Source: Coprinellus micaceus (taxonomy: Eukaryota; Basidiomycota; Agaricomycetes; Agaricales; Psathyrellaceae). From it: a stretch of DNA of 64,000 nucleotides. Under the pieces are notes generated by a model. That model had not been told where the DNA came from. It did no database searches and worked only from the letters and a program-made list of their open reading frames with translations. Below, one piece after another: positions 1 to 12,639 of this stretch (the stretch's first letter is position 1; each line of letters begins with the position of its first letter). The stretch covers positions 806,001-870,000 of the forward strand of contig OX596343.1 in the NCBI GenBank assembly GCA_951394405.1, written 5' to 3'. The translations under genes and the position numbers were made by a program.

Positions 1-745
1 CCACTGGCGCAGTGTCGTTCCTGCCACCTTTGCCTCCCCCTCCTCCGCTTCCACCTCAGTTACTCGCGTTAGCAGGGTCAAGCCCATCCTTGGCGGTGAC
101 CCCTGCCTCAGGCACGAGCGCGGGGGCTCCGGCGGTCGCCCCTCCAGTTCCTGCGCCGTTGACGGCTGTACCTTTCCCATTGGATCCTACCAGGTATTAC
201 CTCCTTGGTCAATTGGAGTACTATTTAAGTCCGCAAAATATGGCGAAAGACTTCTTCTTAAAGAAGAAGGTAAGGGTGCTCCCCTAGTGCCTCGGCGTGA
301 AGATTTTACTGACGCAATGTCTCCGCAGATGGACTCCAGAGGCTGGATCCCGATCTCCCTCATCGCTTCGTTCAACCGCGTGAAGAAGCTCACACTAGAC
401 GCGAACCTAGTCAAGGAAGTCTTATACCTCTCGTCGATGGTGCAGGTTCGAGACGAGTGGGTGAGGATGGGTGGCTGGGAGAGGTTTGTGCTGCCCGATG
501 CGGAGGAGAGCGTCGTTCCTGAGTTCGATCGAGGCGTGAACCTGAACCACCCGCAGTATCCGACGCCTAATGGCATGCAAGTGGGACCCCCACTCCCACC
601 TGCGATGTTTGGATTGGGAGCTCCTTCGCCGCCGGAGAGTCGGCCGAAGGGAGTTAATGGTGCGGTGAGCAATGGAGAAAGCATCTCGGGAAATGAGGAT
701 GAGGAAGAGGATGTTGTGTTCGTTTACGAGAGCGAGGCGGCTTAG
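1..745 (+). CDS. La-motif (LARP-type) RNA-binding protein, 3' part
   Basis: The gene enters the window from the left, so its start is missing. Two exons can be read: up to 269 and 329-745. A 59-nt intron (GTAAGG...CGCAG) lies between them and the join is phase 0. The join restores a La-type winged helix: YYLLGQLEYYLSPQNM before the intron and RGWIPISLIASFNRVKKLT after it, followed by a helix that ends near VRMGGWERF. This is the LARP1/Sro9/Slf1 class of La motif, which binds RNA 3' ends or poly(A) and acts in mRNA stability and translation. Upstream of the domain the protein is Pro/Ala-rich. Downstream it is a Pro/Gly/Asp-rich tail ending in an acidic run, EDEEEDVVF. Domain identity is firm. 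Membership in LARP1 rather than Sro9/LARP4 cannot be settled without the missing N-terminus. Confidence 0.85.
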   Translation, partial: HWRSVVPATFASPSSASTSVTRVSRVKPILGGDPCLRHERGGSGGRPSSSCAVDGCTFPIGSYQVLPPWSIGVLFKSAKYGERLLLKEEGKGAPLVPRREDFTDAMSPQMDSRGWIPISLIASFNRVKKLTLDANLVKEVLYLSSMVQVRDEWVRMGGWERFVLPDAEESVVPEFDRGVNLNHPQYPTPNGMQVGPPLPPAMFGLGAPSPPESRPKGVNGAVSNGESISGNEDEEEDVVFVYESEAA

Positions 746-1807
746 AACGAAGCGGGTAAACCCTGCCAGTTTTCTGGGTGTGGTGTTATTGGACTGTCAA
801 GTTTTTCGAAACTCTCATATTTATGGTGACTCGATTCTTGTGCATTGTCGTGTTGTTTCTCTGACCCCCTTCCCTTGTTTCTTGCTGTCCATTATTACTC
901 CAGGTTCACCTTTCAACTTCACCTACATATCGTCTTTGGTAATGGCTATGCTGTGGTTTGCTCGTTTCCGGTTCTTTTGGTGTTTGTTTATCTGCCTCTT
1001 CCCTCCTACCCCTCTCCTCGTCTTCTGTTTATAACTCTGGCTCTATATCTTCCCGCATCTCGTTTCGTCTCTCTTTCTCCCCTTCCGTCTCGGTTCCCCT
1101 CTGGCTCTCTCGCTTGTCCCCTGTACATATAACTGTCCCGCTGTGACACGTTGAACTGACCGCCTGACTCGTATCCTGTTTCCCTTAGGCCTCCTTACAT
1201 CTCTGTTATCCCCGATCTCACTGTTGTTGAGATTCATACTCCATAGCATCGACCTACATACTTACGAACTCTATTAATCGCGTACTCTCCCTGCCGTCTC
1301 CCAACGGCGTACCTACATACCGGGACATACGTCCGGCCATACAAACGACCGCCAAACACGTTTACTGGATGCCTCAATGCCCCTTGACTACTAGATACTA
1401 AGATTGACCCCTTGTACTGACGATTTTGACTGACTGAGCTCCTTAGGCACTTGACGCATCATGCTGTCCGAATGCGGCAGGAATACTTCTATTTCCAATC
1501 GAGAAACCCCTATACTTCCAATTCCAATGCCCCCCATCCGACCCCAGGCACACCCGAGGGCGACAATTGGCACTCATTGTTGGGCACTCTACTCTTGCCC
1601 CACTTCAAGTTTGAACCCATACATGTAAACGGTGTGTGCGCCAAGCGGGGCCCTTTCCCCTCGTATAAGGCTGACACGCTCGATATCACTAGATCTGACT
1701 TTGGATACTCCCAGCCCCTTCCCACCCAGCCAAACCTGCCTCGGTCCTTGGGAAGCTTCAGGGTTACTACTGTTTTCTCTTCCGCCCCTTCCTGCAGACT
1801 TAGCGAG
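746..1807. other. Intergenic and UTR, no gene seen
   Basis: Pyrimidine-rich sequence follows the La-motif gene (846-1130) and probably holds its 3' UTR. An open frame from 1451 runs into the next gene's frame but has no convincing start or domain before the ATG at 1808. I see no RNA gene or repeat here. Confidence 0.4.
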
Positions 1808-2764
1808 ATGGAAATGACACCACTACTCGGAGAACAGAGTCCCCGGGAGGGTCCAGCCTCGCGCCTGATTCCCCAAGGCAAGGCGAAGGATTTGGACGGG
1901 TCCCCTTACAAAGAGCGTCTATTAATCTCATATCGGCTCTTACTGAATACGCTCGCCACTGCGAGACTTGGACGTTACGAAAAGGCCCTAAACGTAAGGC
2001 TAGGGAATACAACTACATTCATACTCGTGGTGTGTATTCTGGTCCGATAGAGTTACTAAATTTGCTGAATCGCTATCTCGTAGGTGTCCTTCTTTGTCGT
2101 TGCCCAAATGATGTATTCAGCACTCTTGCTCTCAAGGGGGTTTCCTTGAGGAGCGGGCGAGGGAGCCGGCAGTGGGATGACTCAGGCGGTCGCCGTGGTC
2201 TTCGCTTTTGCGAGTGTATTCGTTGGATCCGCAACCACGACTTCCGCCTTCTCATACACCCAAGTCATCTGCCATGCTCTAGAAACAATCCAGGAGATAC
2301 AGGATAAGAAGGAACAGGCACATGACCTCCTCGAGTCCCCCCACAGTTACGAACGTTCGAGCAAGGGAGCAACCAGCGGGTACCAAGGATCTACCTCTTT
2401 AAGCGACAGCGAAAGAGATTGGCTCGAGAAAACCTGTGGCAGAATTGAAGGGTGTCGCAAGGATGCTAGCAGGCTGGACCATATCTTCAAGGATCACCTC
2501 CATGATGGCGCCACGCTTATTATTTACTTGGTCTGTGACATGATCCTTTTCCTAGTTTCCATCTTGCTTTCCGCCGTACCGACGAGGGACCTCTCAATTT
2601 GGGACCCTGTGTCCATTTTCCTGGGGTGTACAGTTGTTCACGTGGGCTACCAGGAGGTCAAACATCGGCCAGGGGTGCTGAGGACGCTGAAGAAACCTCT
2701 GTTCTCACATGGGAATGCGAAGGGTGTCGATAAACCGTCAGATACCTCAGACTCTACTGTGTAG
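1808..2764 (+). CDS. Small multi-spanning membrane protein, unrecognised
   Basis: A frame starting MEMTPLLGEQ at 1808 runs to a GTAAGG donor at 1994. The next coding piece (from 2084) is hydrophobic, and the last runs from about 2173 or 2186 to the stop at 2764. Hydrophobic stretches include AVAVVFAFASVFVG, TLIIYLVCDMILFLVSILLS and DPVSIFLGCTVVHVG, so three or more membrane segments are likely, joined by a charged loop with a QEIQDKKEQAHDLLE helix. The N-terminal PLLGEQ resembles an acidic dileucine sorting signal, which is only suggestive. Odd point: the pieces at 2084 and 2177 share a frame but are split by a TGA at 2147. The obvious 46-nt intron (2140-2185) breaks frame, and the frame-keeping one would be only 33 nt. 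This is either a tiny intron or a frameshift. Family not recognised. Confidence 0.5.
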
Positions 2765-2806
2765 TATTCAATACTGTGGTCCCTGGACTCGAATCCGATC
2801 GTAACA

Positions 2807-3427
2807 CTACACTTCCTCATTGGGAGCCTCCTTACTTAAAATACTCCTTGTCATTTCCAGAGCCTTTCCAAGCAAGTTGAGCCCCCATCGTTCCTTTTGG
2901 CTCAACGCATTCTTCTCTCCAAAGCCGACACCCCAAATTCTATCCCTTGGACTAGCCTCGACGAGCGCCTTCTCCCCGGTTCCCAGTAACCCCTGCTTCA
3001 ACTCGGGGTGCTGTCTGAACTTGTGAAGGTTACCCTCCAGCACGATCCTGTCGCGATTCGCCTTCCAGGTACCATCGTCGAAGCCGGACACCTTACGGCC
3101 CAGCGCTTTAACTGTGGCCATGTCCCCCGAAGAGACGCCCTCGATCTCGAGGATTTGCTTTGCCACTGCATCGTCGTCGAAGAGAAGTGCCTTTTGCACC
3201 ATCATCCAGTGCTCGGCCGACTGGAACGTAACTTCTTGCTCTTCTCCGCCCATCGTCACAGTCGCAGTGAACGGGGATGGGTACCATTGCGATGCCCAGC
3301 CACTGGGGGGACACGGATCAGCTTTAGATCTATCTTTCTCACCAACACGAAACAGTTTAAACCGCGCAACTCACTATCGCTCGTTAGTCTTCCAGAAGAA
3401 GACGTAATCGTCGGCCGTGAGGGGCAT
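2807..3427 (-). CDS. NADAR-domain protein (YbiA/RibX-like)
   Basis: Two exons on the minus strand: 3427-3375 and 3302-2807. A 72-nt intron (GTGAGT...CCCAG) separates them and a codon is split at the join. The product is 182 aa. The join creates the NADAR N-terminal signature: FFWKTNERYGWASQWYPSPF, then QSAEHWMMVQKALLF, and near the end IWGVGF with KERWGLNLLGKALE. NADAR proteins (the former DUF1768) are linked to NAD/ADP-ribose chemistry. Some members hydrolyse riboflavin-pathway intermediates and others reverse guanine ADP-ribosylation. Length and motif order match single-domain fungal members. The start is the first ATG and gives a clean N-terminus, MPLTADDYV. The exact substrate cannot be read from sequence. 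Confidence 0.9.
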
Positions 3428-3911
3428 CGCTATAAGTTGTGAGGGCGGGGAGTTTCGGTGATCCTGAGTGGTCCTAAAGATGGAAGGGCGCTGGCCCTCA
3501 ACCTTCTATATGTCGGAAGGCCGAGGCTGTGACTCATAATTAACTTCTGGCAACCGTTCCGCACAAGACCTGAAGCAGCGATGATGTGTTCTGACATCCA
3601 GATTGCAGTCAGGAAGTCAGGCTGAACAAAGTTTGAGGGATCTAAACTGCAACTGTCTGACTAGGATCGGCTCGAATCAGGTCTCAAGTCATGGATGCAC
3701 CTCGAGGAGCCATCCGTGTATATGTAAGGAGTACTCGATGATTACCGCAGCACACTCATCCACGTCCTCGGGGTAGGTTCATTGCCACGGTACCTATGCC
3801 CAAATATACCGTCCCCGCGAGGCTGTACACGGATTCCGCAAATTCATAATTGGGATGTTGCTAGGCGCACAGAACCGAGGGACACCTATATCCACTTCAG
3901 TCCCATGTATG
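3428..3911. other. Intergenic, no gene seen
   Basis: Spacer between two minus-strand genes. No open frame with coding character and no repeat was found. It should contain the promoter of the NADAR gene and the 3' end of the next minus-strand gene. Confidence 0.4.
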
Positions 3912-4952
3912 TCATCGAATCCTCCACATCGCAATACCCGCTCGCTCTGCGTCTACATCCTTCTTCACCGCTTCGCTATTATTGCTACGGATCGCAGAAG
4001 CGACTAGCAGTGCCACAGCATCTCTAAGCGCTTCGTGCCTGAGCTCCAGCTTCTGGTCCCCATTTGCAGATTGCTCCTGCGCGGCTTGAGCGTTGTCAGC
4101 GCCATCTCTCCCCGAAACAGGGTCCGTGTCGTCCGGAGTTGGAATGATTGTGTCAGTGGTCTCACCGCCCTCCAACTCGGACTCGACCTGCACATCTTGT
4201 GGAAGAACCAGCCTATCCCAGTCAACACACAGATCCAAGTACTCATAGAGCACCTGGACGACCCCTTCAAACTTCCCACTGGTACTCTTGCTCGGTTGGC
4301 CTTCCTCATCAACAGAGTCGGGAGGGAGGCCAATCTGCCAGAGGTTCGCGAGGGTCAGCCCGTCCCAAGCAACAAGAGGCGCGCCCGGCTTGACCGGAAC
4401 GAGGATGCTGACACACCCGTTGAACAGGAGGTACCGGATCACGCTCTCTCCTGGGCGCTTACTGGTCGTCCAGAGGGACCGGTGCGGTTTCAGTCCAACA
4501 ACAACGATGACCATATGTCGAGGAGGGGGTGCGGAAGGCAACGGCGACGGTGATCGCGATGGCGATGCGGAGGGAGTCCCAGGGGCAGGAGGATCGACGT
4601 CTGAGCCATCTGAGGGCGACGGGGAGGGTGTGCGAGAGGGAGAACGGGAGGTTGAGCGACGCATGAAAACCTTGGGGAGCGAGAGCGAAGAGAGCTGTTC
4701 CTTGATGTTGTCGAGGGTGGACTGATCCCCCTCTTTTTCCTCAACGGGTATGGGTCTGTTGCAGAGGGTGATAACGGAGGCCGATTCGGAATACAGTGCT
4801 TCCCCGATACTGTAGTCCCCTGTGTAGTAAATGTCAGCGACTATAGCACGATGCGGTACCGATTGGCCGGTAACCGATGCGGAGAGTAAAACAAGGGTAA
4901 ATGTTAAAAATGGAAGGGGATGGCGTCTGATGGTGTTCGAAATAGGCGCCAA
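3912..4952 (-). CDS. 3' exon of a minus-strand membrane or secreted protein, unrecognised
   Basis: A 346-codon open frame ends at 3912. It opens with a codon TTG, not ATG, just after a possible acceptor (ACTCATCAG), so it is probably the last exon of a longer gene that extends toward 5.9 kb. Near its start is a hydrophobic run, PLPFLTFTLVLLSASVTG, which would be a signal peptide if near the N-terminus or a transmembrane helix if internal. The middle is Ser/Pro/Arg-rich low complexity (SRSPSRTPSPSPS). A conserved-looking core follows, with VIVVVGLKPHRSLW, PGAPLVAWDGLTLANLW and VQVLYEYLDLCVDWDRL. The C-terminus is acidic then helical. I do not recognise the family; the core looks like a fungal lineage-specific domain. 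Confidence 0.5.
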   Translation of the reverse strand: MAPISNTIRRHPLPFLTFTLVLLSASVTGQSVPHRAIVADIYYTGDYSIGEALYSESASVITLCNRPIPVEEKEGDQSTLDNIKEQLSSLSLPKVFMRRSTSRSPSRTPSPSPSDGSDVDPPAPGTPSASPSRSPSPLPSAPPPRHMVIVVVGLKPHRSLWTTSKRPGESVIRYLLFNGCVSILVPVKPGAPLVAWDGLTLANLWQIGLPPDSVDEEGQPSKSTSGKFEGVVQVLYEYLDLCVDWDRLVLPQDVQVESELEGGETTDTIIPTPDDTDPVSGRDGADNAQAAQEQSANGDQKLELRHEALRDAVALLVASAIRSNNSEAVKKDVDAERAGIAMWRIR

Positions 4953-5182
4953 AGAACTGATGAGTAAAGCAGTGCTCAGAGATGGTGATCTGAGTCACCA
5001 AGGATGGCGATAGAGATGGAATCGCACAACCCGCTTCGAGCCCACTTCTTCTTGGACAGATGAAGATCAGGAACTGCAGAGCAGCTTCGCTGGTTGCGAG
5101 GGGCCAGATCGTGCAGATTCGTGATAGACATGCGATACGAGTTTGTTGATCGTGTCGGTCACTCAAGCGTATGACGTATAGA

Positions 5183-5900
5183 TCAACAACAAGAGGAAAT
5201 CCTCGAAGAAGGAAAAGGCAAGAGAATGAGGTGCTCACCTGCAAGGAACGGCCCATGGCAAAAAATAACGTCGGGCTTCATCGTGCGAGGGATAACCGGT
5301 CTCCGAGCACTCGCGAACAGGTATGGCGAGAACCATCCCTTCTCGACGGACAGGTAGTCCTTGACTGACGAGAACAAGGAGGTATCACTATCAACGGATC
5401 ACTGAAGTCAGTCCCATGTCTGTGAACAAGCGCCTTAACGCAAGACGAACACACGTACCCATGAACTGAGCTTCTAAAGAATCCTAACTGGGCATCTTCC
5501 GTTGTCATCTTGTACTTGAGCGTTATTGTGAGCTCCTTGATAGCGGTGGTTTCCAGGCGCGCATCGTGAAGGGGAAGAAGCTTGCCGAGAGGTTTGCTGA
5601 AGACAAGGTCGTTGGCGGCTTTCGTGCCGAGGCTGAATCCAGCCTGGAGGGTCAACTGGACGAGGATTGTGTTCCCGAAGGAGGTGAACGCCGCCTCGGA
5701 CACTGGGCCCATCCTGCATCGCCACGAATGGGATGTATTGTTGGAGGTAGCGAAATCAGGTAGGAGGGCTCCGGACAGGTTGGAGGACAGTGAAGAGCGA
5801 TGTTCCCGGGTAGACAGGCGCCAATCGGGGTAATCGGTGTGAGTGAAAAGGGTAAGGTCAGCGTGAGTGAGGGAACAGGGAATCTACCAAAAGGTGAAAT
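5183..5900 (-). CDS. Candidate upstream exons of the minus-strand gene, tentative
   Basis: Several coding-like stretches on the minus strand can be chained by plausible introns. One runs from about 5830 to 5462, with NLSGALLPDFATSNNTSH, then SEAAFTSFGNTILVQLTLQ and LETTAIKELTITLKYKM. It ends at a GTACGT donor after the frame SSVHG. A piece from about 5390 reads DTSLFSSVKDYLSVEKGWF and continues to a GTGAGC donor near 5240. Several N-x-S/T sites suggest an extracellular domain. The pieces may belong to the same gene as the exon ending at 3912, but I could not trace every join or find a start codon. No family is recognised. Confidence 0.35.
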
Positions 5901-5921
5901 CAAACGTACACTGGCGCGGCT

Positions 5922-6980
5922 ACAGCCGCCATCCCGCCCTATAAACCATGTTGGGTATGATTAGCACTAGCAGTCTCGTGACGAGAGGAGGCAAGAGAAC
6001 TAGCGAAGAAAATCGAGAGGGTGAACGACGCCCCACCAGCAAGAGAGAGGATATCGGAGGGATTGCATATTCATCAGTTTCAACGAGGCATGGACATGAT
6101 GGAACGACTGGTGACAGCGATGCCAGACAAGACCACCGAAATAGGCGGCAACATCCGATAGCTATCTAGTGGGTCCCGTTTCAAGGAACCTCGAGCGCTG
6201 CTGCCACAGGGATCGTCGGGCTCGAAGGCCTTCCAGCTTGGATCAGCAGGTTCACCTTCGAAACAATGTACCATCAAGCGCCCAGTGGCGCCCAGAGCCC
6301 AAAAAAGGATATCCAGGAACCCGCGGGACGCTGCCCTCCGAACGCAAAGGGGAGCCCTCAGGCAAGGGAAGATAAGGATAGAAAGGTGCTCACCGTCGCT
6401 ACAATAACTGTATGGACGGCTAGATCCCGGAAACGTATGCATGGGAGGAGTAGTGGGGACGAGTCGCCCCACTATCGGTACCAAGTAGCCATGTTGTGAT
6501 ATCCAGGGTCGAAGGGATGTGTCGAGTGGGCACGGAGTTCAGGGTGGTGGCCGTGGAGCGAATTAACCAGGTGTTGGTCGTTGCAGGTAGGAAAGAAGGT
6601 TCATAATTTTTGGGGTGTTGTGGCCACAATTGACCGTGAGTGCGGGTAGACACGTAGGATGTGTTCGTGTGATGCAGATAGACGCGTACATATGCAGCGA
6701 TTGCACGTCCAAAGCATACACGGGAGACACCCAAGCCACTGGAGGGGATAGGGGGACTATGTAGGCAGCAGAACTTCCGACTTGGGCGACCCAGTTCAAT
6801 TCCAAGTTCCCGAGCACGTTCAAGAAATGCATTTGGGCCATAAGTGCTCGTGGGGAAGGGCCCAGCGATTTCCAATGATCCCCGTAAGGGACTGATGAAC
6901 ATCGAGACACAGCACGACCGCTCCCAGTGGTAGATATCGATGAGAATATATGAAACCCGCAATCTGAATTCTCAACAGGG
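5922..6980 (-). CDS. Candidate minus-strand gene with C-terminal membrane segment, tentative
   Basis: Minus-strand fragments look coding but were not assembled. Near 6880-6780 there is GPNAFLERARELGIELG. Near 6360-6190 there is RRAASRGFLDILFWALGATG followed by FEGEPADPSWKAFEPDDPC. The last piece contains ETDEYAIPPISSLLLVGRR and a hydrophobic tail, FSSLVLLPPLVTRLLVLIIP, with a stop at 5922. The tail suggests a C-terminal membrane anchor. Intron positions and the start are uncertain, so this may be one gene or parts of two. No family is recognised. Confidence 0.3.
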
Positions 6981-7222
6981 CGTGGAATGGCGATCAAGTG
7001 ACTATACATATCATCCCAAGCGCAGCAATCGGAGAAGATGGACCGCGCCGAAGGTTTGCAGCTCATTTCGTGCCATGATGGCGAACCGAACCTCTATGTC
7101 CTAGAGCTGGGCTCGAAAGCATCCCTGGAAGACCGGGTTGAACAGTGGGCTGGTAGCGAAAGGTTCCGAAAGGGTGGTGGTGGAGCAAGCGAGCCGAGGT
7201 GGAGGTGTCGAAGGATCGTCGG

Positions 7223-7540
7223 TTAGTCCCCTTCCGTGGCGGAGTATCGGACAACATTAATCCAATCCTCAGCTTTAATCTGGGACAAGTTCTCTGCAGG
7301 TACGTCCACCTCGCCCGTGCTTAAGTCGATGTTGGCCACCCGAGTGACTTCGACTGCCGGGCGACCAGGACATCTGAATGTCACGTCATTGGAATTAAGC
7401 AACATCGTCCGGATGCCCAAGACTCACAGCTGGAAGATACGGGGAACTTGGGCGCAGACAAGCTGTCGCTTCCCAGAATGCTTATCACTCTCCAGATTGC
7501 ACATGTACTGCAGGATCTCTGCGAGACGACACCCAGACAT
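7223..7540 (-). CDS. Som1-like mitochondrial export protein
   Basis: Two exons, 7540-7428 and 7373-7223, with a 54-nt intron (GTGAGTC...TTCAG) that splits a Leu codon. The product is 87 aa from the first in-frame ATG; the open frame extends further upstream but without an ATG. The motif order is CRLAEILQYMCNLE, then KRQLVCAQVPRIFQLCPG, then AVEVTRVANIDLSTGEVDVP. This Cys-containing pattern (conserved QY-x-C, then CxPVxRxFxxC) resembles fungal Som1, a small partner of the inner membrane peptidase complex (Imp1/Imp2) in the mitochondrial intermembrane space. Yeast Som1 is of similar size. The assignment rests on remembered family features and is moderate. The gene is divergent from the adenosylhomocysteinase gene, with 186 bp between start codons. 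Confidence 0.55.
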
Positions 7541-7726
7541 GGAGGGAGGAGGAGAGGGGCGATGTGACCCGCCACGTGCGAACTTGTGTCCATGTTGGGC
7601 CACCGGCACGGCGGCAAACCCCTAACCTGGCGCTTGGCAAAATATAAAAAACGTTCGATCGCGTTCCACTGGCTTTCAAACAACTTTCATCTTGATAACC
7701 TCCTCATTCTACATCCTACTTCAAAA
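7541..7726. promoter_or_regulatory. Short bidirectional promoter region
   Basis: This 186-bp gap separates the start codons of the Som1-like gene (minus) and the adenosylhomocysteinase gene (plus). An AT-rich AAAATATAAAAAACG stretch near 7638-7652 could serve as a TATA-like element for the plus-strand gene. A pyrimidine-rich tract lies just upstream of the minus-strand start. Confidence 0.45.
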
Positions 7727-9515
<1,789 letters not shown>

Positions 9516-11144
9516 GCGTCTTTCACGACGTTTAGTCTTGGTGGTATCTAGACGGCCTCAACGAGCCCTCGCCAACCAGATAAGGGAATGGGATCTTCAA
9601 CGTCCTATCGCGTGGATGTTTACCTGATTCTTTCAACACTGAGTCGTTATTTAAAGTACTCCTGGTCAAGGCAGAAGGGACATTGGTCTCGGTTATTTAA
9701 TCGAGGATGGGGTCTGGGGTTTGCCAGTGTGGGGTAAGTGTGTGTGTGATAGGCCTCAACGCCTTCCTACATCATCGAGTAGTCGTAGTCGTTGTGGTTC
9801 TTTATCTATGTGTGCTGTTGTCGTGTCGACGTATTCCAATCGATATCGGTTGGATAATATTTTCTCCCGTCCGAACGTTCTTTGACAACCACTCAGCGTT
9901 GCATTTGGTGGTCTCGACTGGCAGCTGGACGATCAGAAGACTATCGCCGTCAGGGTGCCATCAGGGACGATATGTATGAAAGAGAGCTATTTCTGAACTC
10001 AATGGGCAGTGCATGCGCAATCCTCCTTTTCTTCGACCCCTCTCATTCCCCTTCCGCCAACCGGGCTACCATAGGGGATGTTTCCTGCCAAATCTTCAGC
10101 TCTTGGCCCAATCGATCCAGCGAACGTCGAGAAAACCGGCGGCGAAGATGAGAAATCATCCCCTTGGGTGGTGCGAAAGCTAGCGCAGGTAAGCCTGATC
10201 TTGATCACTTTCCTCCACCATCCCTTCCTCCGCCGGTCAGGGAATGGTTACGGAGCCTCTATGGGGCCTTCATTTCGCTTGGAGGACACACCAAAACGCG
10301 GGTTCCATGCATTCCCCTACGCCTCTACCGCGATCGACCACGAAACTGAATCGCGTCTGACAACAATGTAGTCAATGACAGGAAGAATTGTGATATCCTC
10401 CTACGAATCGTTGCGTGCAGCTGGGACGAGTGTTATTTGCCTATCACCTGTGAGTTTTCTTCTTCCCGTTCATATGGGATTCTCATTCAAAGTTCCAATT
10501 CTGGCTCACAACCTGACTGACCTTTCAATTTCAATCCATCTATCGTTCCCACTTCGATTTGACAACATTGACGTGAACCAACTCGTCGGCAAATCCTCGA
10601 AACGAACCACGGTTTCATCTCACTTCAACCGTCGACGGTCCCTGGTTCTTGGTCTCTTCCCGCCTCGACGCATCGTTGCCGTGAATGTACACGGCACACC
10701 CACCTTGTGATCACCTCGTGCAACGCGGCCCTGACTGGGATTGCTGCAACACGGTGATAAACGTCTGCTTTGGAGAGGTAGATAGTTATGGGTCCACTTG
10801 ATCCGGGAAACGAACCGTGCTCAAAGTCTATCCTCAGGACCAAAGAGGCCACACGAAATCAAGATTGCTCGTTTCCGATGTGGGTGGGTGGTTCTTTTGA
10901 TGGGACCATCAATCAACCTAACCAAAAACTGACAGAGGCCGCCATCAAATTTGTGGGCGCCAGATATGTGTCGCCTTCGTCACAGCCTTCTTCTCGCAGA
11001 TCTTTGGTGTCATGTTTTCCGATTTTACCATCGCGACTACCCGCCACCCACCCTCCATCTCTCCAGTTGGAAACAGCTCAAAAAGCCGTGCAAGAAATAT
11101 CAACCATCTCTCGTTGCGCCCTTCATCGCATTCAACTCTCCATC
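9516..11144. other. Intergenic region, no gene supported
   Basis: About 1.6 kb between the adenosylhomocysteinase stop and the next start. The first few hundred bases should be 3' UTR. Short open frames occur (for example 10078-10371 and 10375-10710), but none shows a domain or a consistent splice pattern. The stretch just before 11145 is open in the next gene's frame and probably is a long leader, possibly with its own intron. Confidence 0.4.
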
Positions 11145-12639
11145 ATGGACTCCGAGTTCGACTGGCTTCACTATCCCACCAAACCTCGTATTAAAGAAGA
11201 GGGATCCGACGCCAGCATTCTACCATCCCCCTCCACCGCCCCCTCCTCCTTGTCAGTGACAAGTTCCTCCTCACGCAGAGGCTCTTCGACCGGACCCAGC
11301 AGACGACAGCGACCCTACCCTTCGCTCTCTGATACTCGTAGAACACATAGCGAGATGTCTTCAAATCCATCGCACCCATACGGGACCTGGTCCGGCATTC
11401 GAAGCGGGAGTGGCAGGCCACAGCGCCCTCCCCTCGAACGTCCGTCTTCGGACGGAGAGCATTCTGCGTACCCCAGCTCTATGAACTCGTACATGAACGT
11501 CAGTCGCACTAATCCCTCCATCCATGCCCCCTCGCTCACCACCCTGTGTACTCGGACTCTAGGAATCGTATATGGCCAATATGACAGAGGCCCAGGCTGA
11601 ATATCGCCCACCTTCCTCCAACTCCAGTCTGACATCGAGTCTAACTGGAGCCATGGGAGATAGCAGCCTGTCGACCCAATCAAGAGGTTCTCGGTCTCCC
11701 CCATCAAACGCCTCATTGTTCACCGGCGCCTTACCGAGCCAGGACCTCAGTTGGCCGAATAACCAAATGAACCTGATGCCCAACAGCTCATATACTGGGC
11801 ATGGTAATCTTGGTTTCGCCAACATGGGAACCCCCTCTGTCAACACGATGCAGTTCAACGACTTCACTGGAACTCGTAACCCCTCCCCTCCCGAAAGCCT
11901 CGCCCCTCCCTCTCCCCCCTACCCTCAGAGCTACACCGACCAGTTCAACCGTGGCCAGATGGCGATGAGCAACCGCTCAGCCGTTGGTTATGGTGGTTCG
12001 TCCATACCGTCCTCGTACCCTTCGCCAGCGGACCTGTCCCTGTCCGTCGATTCGGTCGATCCCGCCCAGCAGCAAGTCCGGCGCCTTTCGCGGCGAGTCA
12101 GGGAATTGGAAATGGAGCTACACCGCTCACGTCAAGCGTTGGAGACCCTTCGCAGCAACGTGCCCAGCTCCTCCAGCCTCCCGACTCCACCGCACTCCAG
12201 CAGCTTCTCAGCTGGATGGAAAGCTCGTACCGAAGCCCGCAAGAAGCTCTTCTGCTCCCTGAACCGTGCCGGCAATGCCCTCTGCGCCTGGCATGACTCT
12301 CGCCGGGAGCGTCGGGCCTTCCCGCCGCGGAATGCTCCACCCGGGTACCTCAACTGCGGATGCACTTACGACGAGGCCCTTTTCGAGGAGTCCCTCGCTC
12401 GCCACGGTGTGGGTAGCTATCACCCCGGAGAGACGGTCCGAATGGACCCTGCTCTTCGCAACCCGCTGTTGAAGTTGCTCGAGAAGCGCTACAGCTACAG
12501 GGACGGCGACTTCGAACACGACCCCATAACGGAGGAGTGGTTAGAAGGCGAGTCCCCAGCGCTTTGGGAGCAGAAGGCACACTCTGGGCAGATCGTTCGC
12601 CGGAGGCCTGACCCCACCAAGGATGAACATCGTTCGTAA
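11145..12639 (+). CDS. Ser/Pro-rich coiled-coil protein, unrecognised
   Basis: Two exons, 11145-11498 and 11563-12639, with a 64-nt intron GTCAGT...CTCTAG, phase 0. The product is 476 aa. The first 280 residues are low complexity: Ser/Pro/Asn-rich with RRGSSTGPSRRQRPYPSL and a run PSPPESLAPPSPPYPQS. A short coiled coil follows (about 284-310: VRRLSRRVRELEMELHRSR). The C-terminal 130 residues look like a folded conserved domain: LFCSLNRAGNALCAWHDSRR, PPGYLNCGCTYDEALFEE, then LLKLLEKRYSYRDGDFEHDP. The four-Cys/His pattern there could bind a metal, but I know no named family. The start is the first ATG (MDSEFDWLHYPTKP). The composition suggests a nuclear or regulatory role, which is inference only. 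Confidence 0.75.

Noticed and set aside
187..684. Long open frame antisense to the La-motif gene
   Set aside because: It is the shadow of a real coding exon on the plus strand and has no domain.
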